A stretch of DNA of 64,000 nucleotides from Streptoalloteichus tenebrarius (lineage in GTDB: Bacteria > Actinomycetota > Actinomycetes > Mycobacteriales > Pseudonocardiaceae). Location: NCBI RefSeq assembly GCF_024171885.1, contig NZ_JAMTCP010000012.1:78624-142623 (forward strand), given 5' to 3'. A program made the position numbers and the translations under genes. This document shows, piece after piece, positions 40,342 to 51,110 of this stretch; within the stretch, counting starts at the first letter, position 1; the number at the start of each line of letters is the position of its first letter. The notes beneath the pieces are model-generated. The model searched no databases, was not told where the DNA came from, and was given only the letters and a program-made list of their open reading frames with translations.

Positions 40342-40918
40342 TCAACGATGACTGGCCAGCCAACGCCTTACCGCGGATCGGATAGGTTCATCAACAAGCG
40401 ACGTCCCAGCCATCCATTCTCCATGCCGCACAAGGGTTTGAGAATGATGAGGTTCACGCACGACGCTGAAATCGATGGAAACTTCCCCGACATCACATCT
40501 CAAAATGACACCGCCATCCAGGGACAGCATGACGAACCCGGGCCGACAGAAATCGTTTCCCAGAACTCCAGAAGAGGCCCCCGCGCCGACGATGTCCCAT
40601 TCGTCCAGCAATTCGACTCGCACCCACCACCACGGAGGCGATCCCCCCCTCCGCACAGCGGACTGCCACCAGGAAACGCGGGTCAGCCGCAGTGAACAAT
40701 CCGAACCGCAACGCCAGGTGATACCATTCAGAGTTCGCCTTCTCCCACAGCCGCGGATCATCCAGTTCGACCACTCCCCCAAATGCTCCATCCTCCTCGG
40801 GGCAACTATTGGCAAACGACGCCAGATTCGGAGGAATAAGCGGTTCAGTCGCGTCAACCGATCCCAACAGACGCAATCCGGCCTTGGCAAGTGACGCCGA
40901 GAGGGCGATATCGTCCAC
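40342..40918 (-). pseudogene. Immunity-type gene, frameshifted
   Basis: N-terminal part in one frame (MDDIALSASLAKAGLRLLGS, NSEWYHLALRFGLFTAADPR, VAVRCAEGG) and C-terminal part in another (RVELLDEWDIVGAG, FVMLSLDGGVILRCDVGEVS, RSAVRRWLASHR). The shift is in the seven-base C run 40643-40649 (G7 on the coding strand); removing one base restores a continuous protein of about 191 residues. It lies directly behind the second toxin remnant, as an immunity gene should. The family is not recognised. Confidence 0.6.
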
Positions 40919-41013
40919 AGTAGGAAGTTACTACATCAGGCAGGGGCTGCTGAAGGTGGACTGTACCCCAACCTTCAGCCTCCCCTACAGCCGTCACGAT
41001 CTGTCACGAACAA

Positions 41014-41440
41014 CTATGGTTGGACAACCCGAGGGTAAGGGATGATCTGGTCGTAGTTTTGTGACCCATCCCTGGCTCTCCCCACGTGGGCGATGTTCCC
41101 GTTGTCATCGACGAGAACGCGGGCTTGACCGAGCGGGTCGCCAATGTCGTGGATGGCCGTACGTCTCCACCTCTGAGCCGCTCGGGGGGCCCGTGCACGT
41201 CTGGGCGGAAATTTCCAACGGGTCCCGTCATTCGCTGCGGGTAGTTCGGATCCGGGACAACGGCGGACCTCGCTGAAGGAGCCGCGTACCGGTGACAGTC
41301 ACCAGACGGTTGTCGGCGGTCCGGAAGGTGGAGCCGGGTTTCAGGCCCTTCGCGGAGAGCCACGTGCCGACACTCTCGACCAGAGCGGTGGCGGTCACCT
41401 TGCCGGCCCGGTCAGCGGATTGTCCGTCCGTGTCGACATG
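41014..41440 (-). pseudogene. Second Hint-domain toxin remnant
   Basis: VDTDGQSADRAGKVTAT, then VESVGTWLSAKGLKPGSTF and RTADNRLVTVTGTR, match the Hint fragment at 39.8-40.0 kb, but the DEHPFW segment is deleted. One extra G at about 41280 (ACGCGGCTCC against ACGCGCTCC in the other copy) throws the frame. In the shifted frame a tail GQARVLVDDNGNIAHVGRAR ... NYDQIIPYPRVVQP runs to a stop at 41014. This resembles the end of an unrelated toxin domain. A decayed tip belonging with the immunity remnant downstream. Confidence 0.65.
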
Positions 41441-41585
41441 CCAGACGTGGGGCGAGCAGGGCTGGCTTGCGAGGCACAGGAGTCGACGGAGGCAGCCCTC
41501 CGCCCTTGGACTGGACGAGTGATCACACGCCCCCGTTGGGGTGCGTTGACACGAGCCAGTATGTGATGCGGAGCACGATGGGCGC

Positions 41586-42779
41586 GTGGTGTTCACTCGA
41601 AGCCTTGGCCTGCTGGGTGTCGTCGTGGTGGCGGCGGTCGCGGTGGCCGGATGTTCCGGCTCCCCGGGCATCGCGTCGAGCGAGCCGAGAAAGGGAGAGG
41701 GCCCGCTGCGCGTCGAGGTGGTCGCCTCCGGCCTGGAACACGGATGGGACCTGGGTTTCCTCCCCGACGGCAGGGTGCTCGTGCCGCAGCGGCCCGGCCG
41801 GCTGGCGATGCTCTCGGGCACCGGCCCCGGCGCCGAGGTCAGCTCGGTGGACGCGGCCTTCGACGACGTCTACGTGGAGCACGAGACCGGCCTGATGGGC
41901 CTGCTGGTGCACCCCGACTTCGCCACGACCAGGGAGTTCACGACCTGCCAGTCCCACAGGACGTCGACGGGCGAGCCGGAGGACGTCCGCCTCGTCACCT
42001 GGCGGCTGGCCGAGGACGGGCGCAGCGCGCAGCGCGTGAAGGACCCCCTGCTGGCCGGCCTCCCGGTCAACGCCAACGGACGGCACGCGGGCTGCCGCAT
42101 GGAACTCGCCCAGGACGGCGCGTTGCTGGTCGGCACGGGCGACGCCGCGTTCAACGGACTGGCGCAGGACCGGTCGAGGCTCGGCGGCAAGGTCCTGCGG
42201 ATGAACCTCAGGACGGGCGAGCCGTGGCCGGGCAACCCGTGGCTGGACTCGCCGGACCCCGCGGAGCGACTGGCGTTGACCTACGGCCACCGGAACGTGC
42301 AGGGCGTGGCGACACGCCCCGGCACCGAGCAGGTCTACGTGGCCGAGCACGGCCCGAGGGTGGACGACGAGGTCAACCTGGTCCGCCCCGGAGGGAACTA
42401 CGGCTGGGCCCCGGTCGGCGACCCCGGCGGCTACGACGAGGACGTGCCCATGACCGACCTGGGCCGGTTCCCCGACGCGGTGCCGGCGCTGTGGAGTTCT
42501 CGTTGGCCCACCGAGGCGGTCTGCGACGCCGAGTTCCTGTCCGGCCCCGACTGGGGCGACCTGGACGGGACGCTGGCCGTCACCACGCTCAAGGGCAGCA
42601 AGCTGATCCTGCTCCAGCTCTCCCCGGACGGGGAGGCGGTGCGCCAGGTGGCCATGCCGGCGGAGCTGAACGGGACCCACGGCCGCCTGCGGGCGGCGCA
42701 GCGCGGCCCGGACGGGGCGCTCTACCTCACGACCAGCAACGGCCAGGACGACAAGGTGCTCCGCGTCTCCCGGACATGA
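41586..42779 (+). CDS. PQQ-type glucose/sorbosone dehydrogenase (GSDH) family lipoprotein
   Basis: 397 residues. Signal peptide with lipobox VAGC (Cys about 23), then a six-bladed beta-propeller of the GSDH family. Visible are LEHGWDLGFLPDGRVLVPQRPGRL, GLMGLLVHPDF, the metal-site NGRHAGCRMELAQDGALLVGTGD, LTYGHRNVQGVATRPG, the AEHGPRVDDEVNLVRPGGNYGW block and a C-terminal GPDGALYLTTSNG. Members bind PQQ and calcium and oxidise sugars; others only bind ligands. The family in Gram-positives is often surface-attached. Stands alone on the plus strand at the edge of the toxin patch. Confidence 0.88.
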   Translation: MVFTRSLGLLGVVVVAAVAVAGCSGSPGIASSEPRKGEGPLRVEVVASGLEHGWDLGFLPDGRVLVPQRPGRLAMLSGTGPGAEVSSVDAAFDDVYVEHETGLMGLLVHPDFATTREFTTCQSHRTSTGEPEDVRLVTWRLAEDGRSAQRVKDPLLAGLPVNANGRHAGCRMELAQDGALLVGTGDAAFNGLAQDRSRLGGKVLRMNLRTGEPWPGNPWLDSPDPAERLALTYGHRNVQGVATRPGTEQVYVAEHGPRVDDEVNLVRPGGNYGWAPVGDPGGYDEDVPMTDLGRFPDAVPALWSSRWPTEAVCDAEFLSGPDWGDLDGTLAVTTLKGSKLILLQLSPDGEAVRQVAMPAELNGTHGRLRAAQRGPDGALYLTTSNGQDDKVLRVSRT

Positions 42780-42858
42780 CAGGGACGTGGCCCACGAGCG
42801 CGCCGCGCCCCCCGGCGTCTGTCCAGTGTGGACTCATCAGCCGGCGCGGGGCCGGGGG

Positions 42859-43530
42859 TCAGCGGCGCGTGCGGAGCTGGGGCTTGTGCTCCAGGTGGGA
42901 CAGGCCCTTCCACGCCAGGTTGACCAGGTGCGCGGCCACCTCGTCCTTCTTCGGCTTGCGCACCTCCAGCCACCACTGGCCGGTCAGCGCGACCATGCCC
43001 ACCAACGCCTGGCTGTAGAGCGCGGCGAGCTTCGGCTCGTACCCCCTGGCGTCGAACTGCACGCCCAGTATGTGCTCGACCTGACTCGCGATGTCGTTGA
43101 GCAGACTGGAGAAAGTGCCGCTGGCGCTGGCCACCGGCGAATCCCTCACGAGGATGCGGAACCCGTCGCTACAGTCCTCGATGTAGTCCAGCAGCGCGGT
43201 CGCGGCCTGCTCCAGCAGTTGCCGGGGATGCCCGCCGGTGAGCGCGGAGACGATGCGGTCCAACAGGTTGCGCATCTCGCGGTCGACGACGACGGCGTAG
43301 AGGCCCTCCTTGCCGCCGAAGTGCTCGTACACCACGGGCTTGCTCACGCCGGCCCGATGGGCGATCTCCTCGATCGAGGTCGCCTCGAACCCCTTCTCCG
43401 CGAACAGGGCGCGACCGATGTCGAGCAGTTGCTCACGGCGTTCCTTACCGGTCATCCGGACCCGGGCCACCTTGGCGTCGCCTCCCCCGGACCCATCCTC
43501 CCGGATTCGTCCTCGCCGTCGCACCGCCAC
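42859..43530 (-). CDS. TetR-family transcriptional regulator
   Basis: 223 residues with the N-terminal TetR helix-turn-helix at about 27-75 (REQLLDIGRALFAEKGFEATS, EEIAHRAGVSKPVVYEHFGGK) and an all-helical ligand domain. By position (next to glmU/prs block and mfd) it is the counterpart of Rv1019. It is encoded 95 bases behind a fatty-acid desaturase on the same strand, so the desaturase is a likely target, with the two TACG palindromes at 44617-44643 as candidate operators. Confidence 0.88.
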   Translation of the reverse strand: MAVRRRGRIREDGSGGGDAKVARVRMTGKERREQLLDIGRALFAEKGFEATSIEEIAHRAGVSKPVVYEHFGGKEGLYAVVVDREMRNLLDRIVSALTGGHPRQLLEQAATALLDYIEDCSDGFRILVRDSPVASASGTFSSLLNDIASQVEHILGVQFDARGYEPKLAALYSQALVGMVALTGQWWLEVRKPKKDEVAAHLVNLAWKGLSHLEHKPQLRTRR

Positions 43531-43625
43531 CCGAACAGCCTAGATGACGAGGGCGAACACCGGGCCGTATGTGCCCATCCCGCCGGTGGCGGCACGGGCG
43601 CACACGGCCCGCGAAGCCCCCGCCG

Positions 43626-44567
43626 CTACTTGGCGCTGATGCGGGCGAGCCGCTGCGGCGTCGGCCACCGCACGTTCCACACCCAGCCGAACTTCTCGAA
43701 CAGCCAGATCACCCTGGCGGAGATGTCGATCTGACCGCGCAGCACGCCGTGCCGGGCGCAGGTCGGGTCGGCGTGGTGCAGGTTGTGCCAGGCCTCGCCG
43801 AAGGAGAAGATCGCCAGCGGCCAGAAGTTCGCGGCCTTGTCCCGGCTGGCGAACGGCCGCTCGCCGATCATGTGGCAGATCGAGTTCACCGACCAGGTGA
43901 TGTGGTGCAGGACGGCGGTCCTGACCAGGCCGGCCCAGAAGAACCCGGTCAGCGCGCCCCACCACGACCAACTGATCAGGCCGCCGAGGACGCCGGGCAG
44001 CAGCAGGCTCAGCGCGGTCCACAGGCCGAACAGCCGGTCCACCGCCAGGATGTCGCGGTCGGCGAGCAGGTCGGGCGCGAACCGCTCCTTGTTGGTCGAC
44101 TCGCGCTCGAACAGCCAGCCCATGTGGGCGTGCCAGAAGCCCTTGGCGAGCGCCCACGGCGAGGAGCCGAACATCCAGGGCGAGTGCGGGTCGCCCTCCT
44201 TGTCGGAGTAGGCGTGGTGGCGCCGGTGGTCGGCGACCCAGTCGACCACCGAGCCCTGCACGGCGGTGCTGCCGGCGATCGCCAGCGCGACGCGCAGCGC
44301 GCGGCGGGCCTTGAACGACCCGTGGGTGAAGTGCCGGTGGTAGCCGACGGTGACGCCCAGGCCGCTGATGACGTAGAAGGCGACGAACAGGGCCACGTCG
44401 ACCCAGCCCAGCCCCCAGCCCCACGCGAGCGGCACCGCGGCGGCCAGGGCCAGCGTCGGAAGAAGCACGAAGAGGTACACGGAGACCTGGGCGGCGGTGC
44501 CGCGCGGCTCCTCGAACATCGGTTTGGGCGCCCGCCGCGAGGCGGTGGCTTCGGGGGCGAGGGTCAT
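43626..44567 (-). CDS. Acyl-CoA/acyl-lipid fatty acid desaturase
   Basis: 313-residue integral membrane delta-9-type desaturase. All three histidine boxes are present: HRHFTH (77-82), HRRHH (114-118) and HNLHH (about 262-266), which bind the di-iron centre. Four hydrophobic segments are in the usual places. It introduces a double bond into membrane acyl chains, with electrons from a separate reductase. The closest family member I recall is the DesA3 group. Its promoter region carries a pair of perfect palindromes and is shared with the divergent hydrolase gene. Confidence 0.92.
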   Translation of the reverse strand: MTLAPEATASRRAPKPMFEEPRGTAAQVSVYLFVLLPTLALAAAVPLAWGWGLGWVDVALFVAFYVISGLGVTVGYHRHFTHGSFKARRALRVALAIAGSTAVQGSVVDWVADHRRHHAYSDKEGDPHSPWMFGSSPWALAKGFWHAHMGWLFERESTNKERFAPDLLADRDILAVDRLFGLWTALSLLLPGVLGGLISWSWWGALTGFFWAGLVRTAVLHHITWSVNSICHMIGERPFASRDKAANFWPLAIFSFGEAWHNLHHADPTCARHGVLRGQIDISARVIWLFEKFGWVWNVRWPTPQRLARISAK

Positions 44568-44616
44568 GTGCTGCTACCTCGGTGTCAGGAGACGGCCAGC
44601 CGTCCTTACCTACGGC

Positions 44617-44643
44617 TACGGAACCGTAACCTACGCCAGCGTA
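44617..44643. promoter_or_regulatory. Paired palindromic operators between desaturase and hydrolase
   Basis: TACGGAACCGTA (44617-44628) and TACGCCAGCGTA (44632-44643) are two 12-base inverted repeats with identical outer TACG/CGTA arms, centred 15 bases apart. They lie 50-76 bases upstream of the desaturase start, a good fit to a TetR-type site binding two dimers. The regulator may be the TetR protein encoded downstream. Confidence 0.6.
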
Positions 44644-44768
44644 AGTTCTTGGCCGGCGAGGCGCCAGTGGTGCCTCCCCGACCGGCGGCGTGTCGCCCGC
44701 GCCACAGCGGGCGTGTCGCGGCGCCACACGCCCCATCCCTCCGTAGGGGGAGGGCGCAGGATGTGGCG

Positions 44769-45947
44769 ATGCGTTCCGTCACCACCCCTGCTCGTCGGCG
44801 TCGCCGGATCGGGTTTCTCGTCCTCCTGTCGGTGATCGCGCTGCTGGTGGCGGGCGGTTCCGGCGGCGCCTGGTACTACAGCGCCGAGTTGCTCCAGCCG
44901 GAGCGCGCCCAGGCGGTGGAGTACCCCGAGAAGGTGATCAGCATTCGCCGGGAGGGGGCGGAGACGACGGTCGTGCTCACCGAGTCGGCCCGCACCGCCA
45001 AGGCCGGCACCTGGGGTCTGGACTGGGACAGCGGCTCGGCGCGCGTCGGCGACGTCCTGCGGCGCGGTGACGGACGGGTGGAACGTCGTCTGCTCGCCGG
45101 CGCACCACCCGAGGGCGCCAGCGTTCGCATGAGCGCGGAGGTGTGGAACGGGGACCCGCGCAGCGCCCACGGACTGGAGTTCAGCGACGTGTCCGTGCGG
45201 ACCGAGTTGGGCGACGCGGCCGCGTGGTTCGTCCCCGCGGCCCCCGACGTGGCGGCCTCGCGCGCGGACGCGAAGGACGCCCCGTGGGTGATCACCGTCC
45301 ACGGGCGGGGCGTCACCCGGCGCGAGTCGTTGCGCGTCCTGCCCGTGTTGCACCGGCTCGGCCTGCCCGTACTCGCCATCTCCTACCGCAACGACGTGGG
45401 CGCGCCCTCCTCGCCGGACGGCCTGTTCCACCTCGGCGACACCGAGTGGCGGGACGTGGAGGCCGCGGCGCGGTACGCGCGCGACCACGGCGCGCGGCGC
45501 GTCGTGCTCTACGGCTGGTCGATGGGCGGCGCGATCGTCGGGCAGTTCCTCGCCCGGTCGGAGCTGGCGTCGATGGTCAGCAGGGTCGTGCTGGACGCGC
45601 CCGTCGTGAGCTGGAAGAAGACGCTGGAGGCCCAGTCGGCCAACCGGGGCGTGCCCAGCGCGTTCACCCCGCTCGCCGAGCTGGTCTCCGGTTGGCGCGC
45701 CGATCTGGACTTCGACCGGTTCGAGCTGGCCGCGCACCCTCCTGCCGCGAAACCGCCGACGCTGCTGATGCACGGCTCGGCCGACCACACGGTTCCGGTG
45801 GCGGCGTCCCGCGACCTCGCCGCGGCCGCGCCGGGCCTGGGCTGGCCGCTGGAGTACGTCGAGTTCCCCGACGCGGAGCACGTCGCCGAGTGGAACGCCG
45901 ACCCCGACCGGTACGAGCGCGTGGTGAGCGCGTTCCTGCGCGGCTGA
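44769..45947 (+). CDS. Membrane-anchored alpha/beta hydrolase
   Basis: 392 residues: a basic N-terminus and one membrane helix (about 15-38), a linker domain of about 120 residues, then an alpha/beta hydrolase fold. The oxyanion motif is VITVHGRG, the nucleophile elbow GWSMGG (about residue 245), the acid LLMHGSADHTVP (about 335) and the catalytic His in DAEHVAEW (about 375). Probable extracellular esterase or peptidase; substrate unknown. Divergent from the desaturase. GTG 44763 is a possible alternative start. Confidence 0.88.
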   Translation: MRSVTTPARRRRRIGFLVLLSVIALLVAGGSGGAWYYSAELLQPERAQAVEYPEKVISIRREGAETTVVLTESARTAKAGTWGLDWDSGSARVGDVLRRGDGRVERRLLAGAPPEGASVRMSAEVWNGDPRSAHGLEFSDVSVRTELGDAAAWFVPAAPDVAASRADAKDAPWVITVHGRGVTRRESLRVLPVLHRLGLPVLAISYRNDVGAPSSPDGLFHLGDTEWRDVEAAARYARDHGARRVVLYGWSMGGAIVGQFLARSELASMVSRVVLDAPVVSWKKTLEAQSANRGVPSAFTPLAELVSGWRADLDFDRFELAAHPPAAKPPTLLMHGSADHTVPVAASRDLAAAAPGLGWPLEYVEFPDAEHVAEWNADPDRYERVVSAFLRG

Positions 45948-46098
45948 ATCTCGCGCGCGACGCGGCTGAGCTGCGGTGGGGCCCGGGATCGGCGGGCGCG
46001 GGGAGAGATCACGGCCACGTCGCCGTTCTGCTCCTCCGGCCGGATGTGCCACGATGTCGATCGGCGGCTGTCACGACCCTGTTCGCGGACGTCGCCGT

Positions 46099-46169
46099 TC
46101 CGCCGTGGTGTAACGGCAGCACCTCGGATTTTGGTTCCGATGGTCCAGGTTCGAATCCTGGCGGCGGAG
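46099..46169 (+). tRNA. tRNA-Gln (UUG)
   Basis: Acceptor stem TCCGCCG/CGGCGGA, D arm around GTGTAACGGCAGCAC, anticodon stem TCGGA/TCCGA with loop TTTTGGT giving anticodon TTG, and T arm CCAGG-TTCGAAT-CCTGG. Discriminator G, no encoded CCA. The diguanylate cyclase gene begins about 110 bases downstream on the same strand. Confidence 0.95.
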
Positions 46170-46280
46170 CTGCCGGGGCCACCCCCGCCGGCAGCGGTGG
46201 TGGCCGGGGACCGGCCTGCCCACAGGGGGTGTTCGCCGCTGCACGATGCCGCCAGCGACCCGGGGCCCACGTTGGGCGAG

Positions 46281-47888
46281 ATGTCCAACGCGTGGCTGGT
46301 CGCCCGTGCCCGTGAGCTGATCGCGCACGCCCAACGCGACGGGACCGACGGCCAGCTCGCCGCCGCCGAGGAGACGCGCCGGCTGCTCGACGAGGCCCAG
46401 CGGCGGGGCGAGCCGTGGACGCTCGGACAGGTCCTGCGGGCGGTCGCCGTGGTCCGGCTGGTCACCCCCGTCCTGTCCGACACCGCCGACCCGGTCCTGG
46501 ACGAGCTGCTCCAGCACACCCGCCGGCACGGCCTGGTCGTCCTGGAGTCCGACGCGTTCGCGTTACGCGGCGCCCGCGCGCTCCAGGCGGGCAACGAGGA
46601 CATCGCGTTGTCGTCCGTCGCCACCGCGTTGGCGATGCTGGACAACCCGGCGCCGGACGTGCTGGTCACCAAGCGCACCTGGGAGCGGCTGCTGGCGACC
46701 GCGCTGGTCGACATCGGCCTGGTGCTCACCCAGCTCGGCGTGCACGAGATGGCCGACGAGGTGCTGGCCAGGGCCCACCAGTGCATCCGGGACAACGGGG
46801 GCCCGCACGAGATCTCCGTGCACCTCATCAACCGGGTGAAACTGCTGATCGGCTGGGGCCTGCGGCTGGAGCGGGTGGGCCGCGAGGAGGACGCCCAGGA
46901 GCGGTACGACACGGCGGCGGCGATCGCGGTGGCCGTGGAGGGACCGTGGCGGGAGTCGCTGTTCCCCCGGCGGGAGGACATGGCGGCCTGGGAGCAGATG
47001 CCGGTGCTCGGCGCGGCGTTCGCCCTGGCCAGCCCGGGCGGTGAGCACGTCCCGCTGCTGCGGGCCCTGCTCGACGAGGTGATCTCCCCGAGGGAGGAGA
47101 TCCTCGTCGCGCTGGCGCTGGCCCGGTGCCTGGAGCTGGACGGCCACCCCGAGGAGGCGCTCCAGGTCCTGGCGACCTCCCGCAAGCACCTGGCCGAGGA
47201 CACCTCGGAGCCGGCGTTGCGCCTGTCCCTGGTCCGGGAGTTCGCCCGGCTGTCCGGGCCGGACGGGGGCGAGGTGACCATGAGCGCCCTGGAGCAGTAC
47301 ACCCACGAGCTGGAGTCCGAGCTGTGGTCGCTGCGCCAGGCGCGGATCGCCACGCTGCTGACCCGGCTGGAGCACGAGCGGCTGAGCCGCCGCGCCGGGG
47401 CGTTCGCGGCGCAGGCGTTCCAGGACCCGCTGACCGGGCTGCCGAACCGCCGCGCGCTCGACGAGCACCTGGCGGCGCTGCTGGAGGACGCGCGGGAGCA
47501 GCCGCTGTCGGTGGCGCTGGTCGACCTCGACGGGTTCAAGAACGTCAACGACCGGTGCTCGCACGCCGAGGGCGACGACGTCCTGCGGATCGTGGCCGGC
47601 ACGTTGCGCAACGCCCTGCGGCTGGACGACGTGGTCACCCGCTACGGCGGCGACGAGTTCGTCGTGCTGCTCCCAGGCGCTCCCCTGCCCGCCGCCGAGG
47701 CCGCGCTGCAACGGGCCGTGGACACCGTGGCGCAGCTCCCGCACTCCTTCTCCCGGGGTGTGACGTTGTCGGTCGGCGTGGTGGCCGCCGGCCCCGCCGA
47801 CTCCAGCACCCACGTCCTCGCCCGCGCCGACGCCGCGATGTACCAGGCCAAACGGCGGGGCGGCAACCAGATCGCCAGCGGCGTCTGA
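46281..47888 (+). CDS. Diguanylate cyclase with TPR-like N-terminal domain
   Basis: 535 residues. Residues 1-365 are helical repeats of TPR type without membrane segments or PAS/GAF domain. A GGDEF domain follows (about 385-535), with LTGLPNRRALDEHL, LVDLDGFKNVNDRCSH, the intact active-site motif YGGDEFVVLLPG (about 454) and a perfect product-inhibition site RLDD five residues before it. It should therefore make cyclic di-GMP from two GTP, with feedback control. The signal sensed by the N-terminus is unknown. In streptomycetes c-di-GMP steers development. Confidence 0.9.
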   Translation: MSNAWLVARARELIAHAQRDGTDGQLAAAEETRRLLDEAQRRGEPWTLGQVLRAVAVVRLVTPVLSDTADPVLDELLQHTRRHGLVVLESDAFALRGARALQAGNEDIALSSVATALAMLDNPAPDVLVTKRTWERLLATALVDIGLVLTQLGVHEMADEVLARAHQCIRDNGGPHEISVHLINRVKLLIGWGLRLERVGREEDAQERYDTAAAIAVAVEGPWRESLFPRREDMAAWEQMPVLGAAFALASPGGEHVPLLRALLDEVISPREEILVALALARCLELDGHPEEALQVLATSRKHLAEDTSEPALRLSLVREFARLSGPDGGEVTMSALEQYTHELESELWSLRQARIATLLTRLEHERLSRRAGAFAAQAFQDPLTGLPNRRALDEHLAALLEDAREQPLSVALVDLDGFKNVNDRCSHAEGDDVLRIVAGTLRNALRLDDVVTRYGGDEFVVLLPGAPLPAAEAALQRAVDTVAQLPHSFSRGVTLSVGVVAAGPADSSTHVLARADAAMYQAKRRGGNQIASGV

Positions 47889-48061
47889 GCCGGGGGCCGC
47901 GCCCGCGGCTCGTCGATCTCCCGGGACCGGTGGGGCGGAACCGCGCCGACGTCGCCCGCGGGAACGCCCCGTAGGATCGGTATCCCGGGGGGCCATGGCG
48001 CCCCTGGGCCACCGCCTTGCGGCGCCCCACCGATCAGCGAAGACGGATCTAGGGAGAGCTG

Positions 48062-49644
<1,583 letters not shown>

Positions 49645-49648
<4 letters not shown>

Positions 49649-50637
49649 GCATGGGCGTCAGCGCGATGTCCGCGACACCGAAGAAGAGCCTCATGCTCTT
49701 CTCCGGGCGCGCGCACCCGGAGCTGGCCGAGGAGGTGGCCAAGCACCTGGACGTGACGATCACGCCGCAGTCGGCCTACGACTTCGCCAACGGCGAGATC
49801 TTCGTCCGGTTCGAGGAGTCCGTCCGGGGCTGCGACGCGTTCGTCATCCAGAGCCACTGCGCGCCGATCAACCAGTGGCTGATGGAGCAACTGATCATGG
49901 TGGACGCGCTCAAGCGCGCCAGCGCCAAGCGCATCACCGTGATCATGCCGTTCTACCCGTACGCGCGGCAGGACAAGAAGCACCGCGGCCGGGAACCCAT
50001 CTCGGCGCGGCTGGTGGCCGACCTGTTCAAGACCGCCGGCGCGGACCGGATCATGACGGTGGACCTGCACACCGCGCAGATCCAGGGCTTCTTCGACGGC
50101 CCGGTGGACCACCTGTGGGCGATGCCGCTGCTGGCCGCGCACGTCAAGGAGAAGTACTCCGGCTCGGACATCACGGTCGTCTCGCCGGACGCCGGCCGCA
50201 CCAAGCTGGCCGAGAAGTGGGCGGACACGCTCGGTGGCTACCCGATCGCGTTCATCCACAAGACCCGCGACCCGCTGAAGCCGAACGAGGTCGTGGCCAA
50301 CCGGGTGGTGGGCGAGGTGCGGGGCCGCACCTGCGTGGTGATCGACGACATGGTCGACACCGGCGGCACCATCGCCAAGGCGGCGGAGCAGCTCCTGGCG
50401 GAGGGCGCCAAGGAGGTCATCATCGCGGCGACGCACGGGGTGCTGTCCCGGGACGCGGCGGACAAGCTGGCGAACTGCGGCGCCCGTGAGGTGATCTTCA
50501 CCGACACGCTGCCGATCCCCGAGGAGAAGCGGTTCCCCCGGCTCACCGTGCTCTCCATCGCCCCGCTGCTGGCCAGGGCGATCCAGGAGGTCTTCGAGGA
50601 CGGCTCGGTGACGAGCCTGTTCGACGGCAACGCCTGA
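49645..50637 (+). CDS. prs: Ribose-phosphate pyrophosphokinase
   Basis: Makes PRPP from ribose-5-phosphate and ATP, for nucleotide, histidine and tryptophan synthesis and for decaprenylphosphoryl-arabinose precursors. 330 residues. Motifs: [18 protein letters not shown], the flexible loop with [38 protein letters not shown] and the PRPP-binding [13 protein letters not shown]. Start ATG 49645 overlaps the glmU stop (ATGA). The glmU-prs pair is conserved across actinobacteria. Confidence 0.97.
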
Positions 50638-50663
50638 GCCAGGAGACCCGGAGAACGGAGTCA

Positions 50664-50702
50664 GGGAAGGCGGCGCGCCCCACGGGGTGGCGCCGCCTTC
50701 CC
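50664..50702 (+). terminator. Terminator of the glmU-prs operon
   Basis: GGGAAGGCGGCGC (50664-50676) pairs with GCGCCGCCTTCCC (50690-50702), followed by GTTTCCT. Confidence 0.85.
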
Positions 50703-50791
50703 GTTTCCTCAGCCTTCTCGTTTCGTCAGCGCCGGCGTCCACCCCGGCCGCCCGAGACCCGAGCGCCGCGCCACTCCTCCACTTCCCAGGT

Positions 50792-50901
50792 CAGCCCCCA
50801 CCCGTCCCGGGGGGCGAGCCCCGCTCCAGCCTATCCGCTCGCGACGGGCAGTCACCAGTGCATCACCGCCCGCTGTGGATAACTTCCGCGCCTGTGGACA
50901 A
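50792..50901 (+). repeat. Dispersed hairpin/DnaA-box element, copy 4
   Basis: Core at 50792-50838 (GGCGAGCCCCGCTCCAGC, then CTATCCGC), and 39 bases later TGTGGATAA (50874-50882) and TGTGGACAA (50893-50901), starting 19 bases apart. It lies in the 470-bp gap between prs and a small membrane-protein gene, same orientation as the other three. Confidence 0.8.
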
Positions 50902-51110
50902 CTCCGGGGGAACACCGGAGATCGACTTGACAGTCGCTTTCCATCCATTTCTCACGAATGCGCGGCTTTGAGCGCCAGAAGAGTGAAGAAGGCCACCGTC
51001 AGACGACATCCAGACGACATCAGATGACAAAGACCTCGCCATTCGGGGGAACCGTCTCACCCGACAGCGCGTCCATTGGCCCGGCACAACAACGAGCCGG
51101 AGGTGACGAC

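Noticed and set aside
42821..42833. TGTGGAC near 42.83 kb as a further dispersed-element copy
   Set aside because: It is TGTGGACTC inside a small hairpin, not a full TGTGGAYAA 9-mer, and there is no conserved core upstream.
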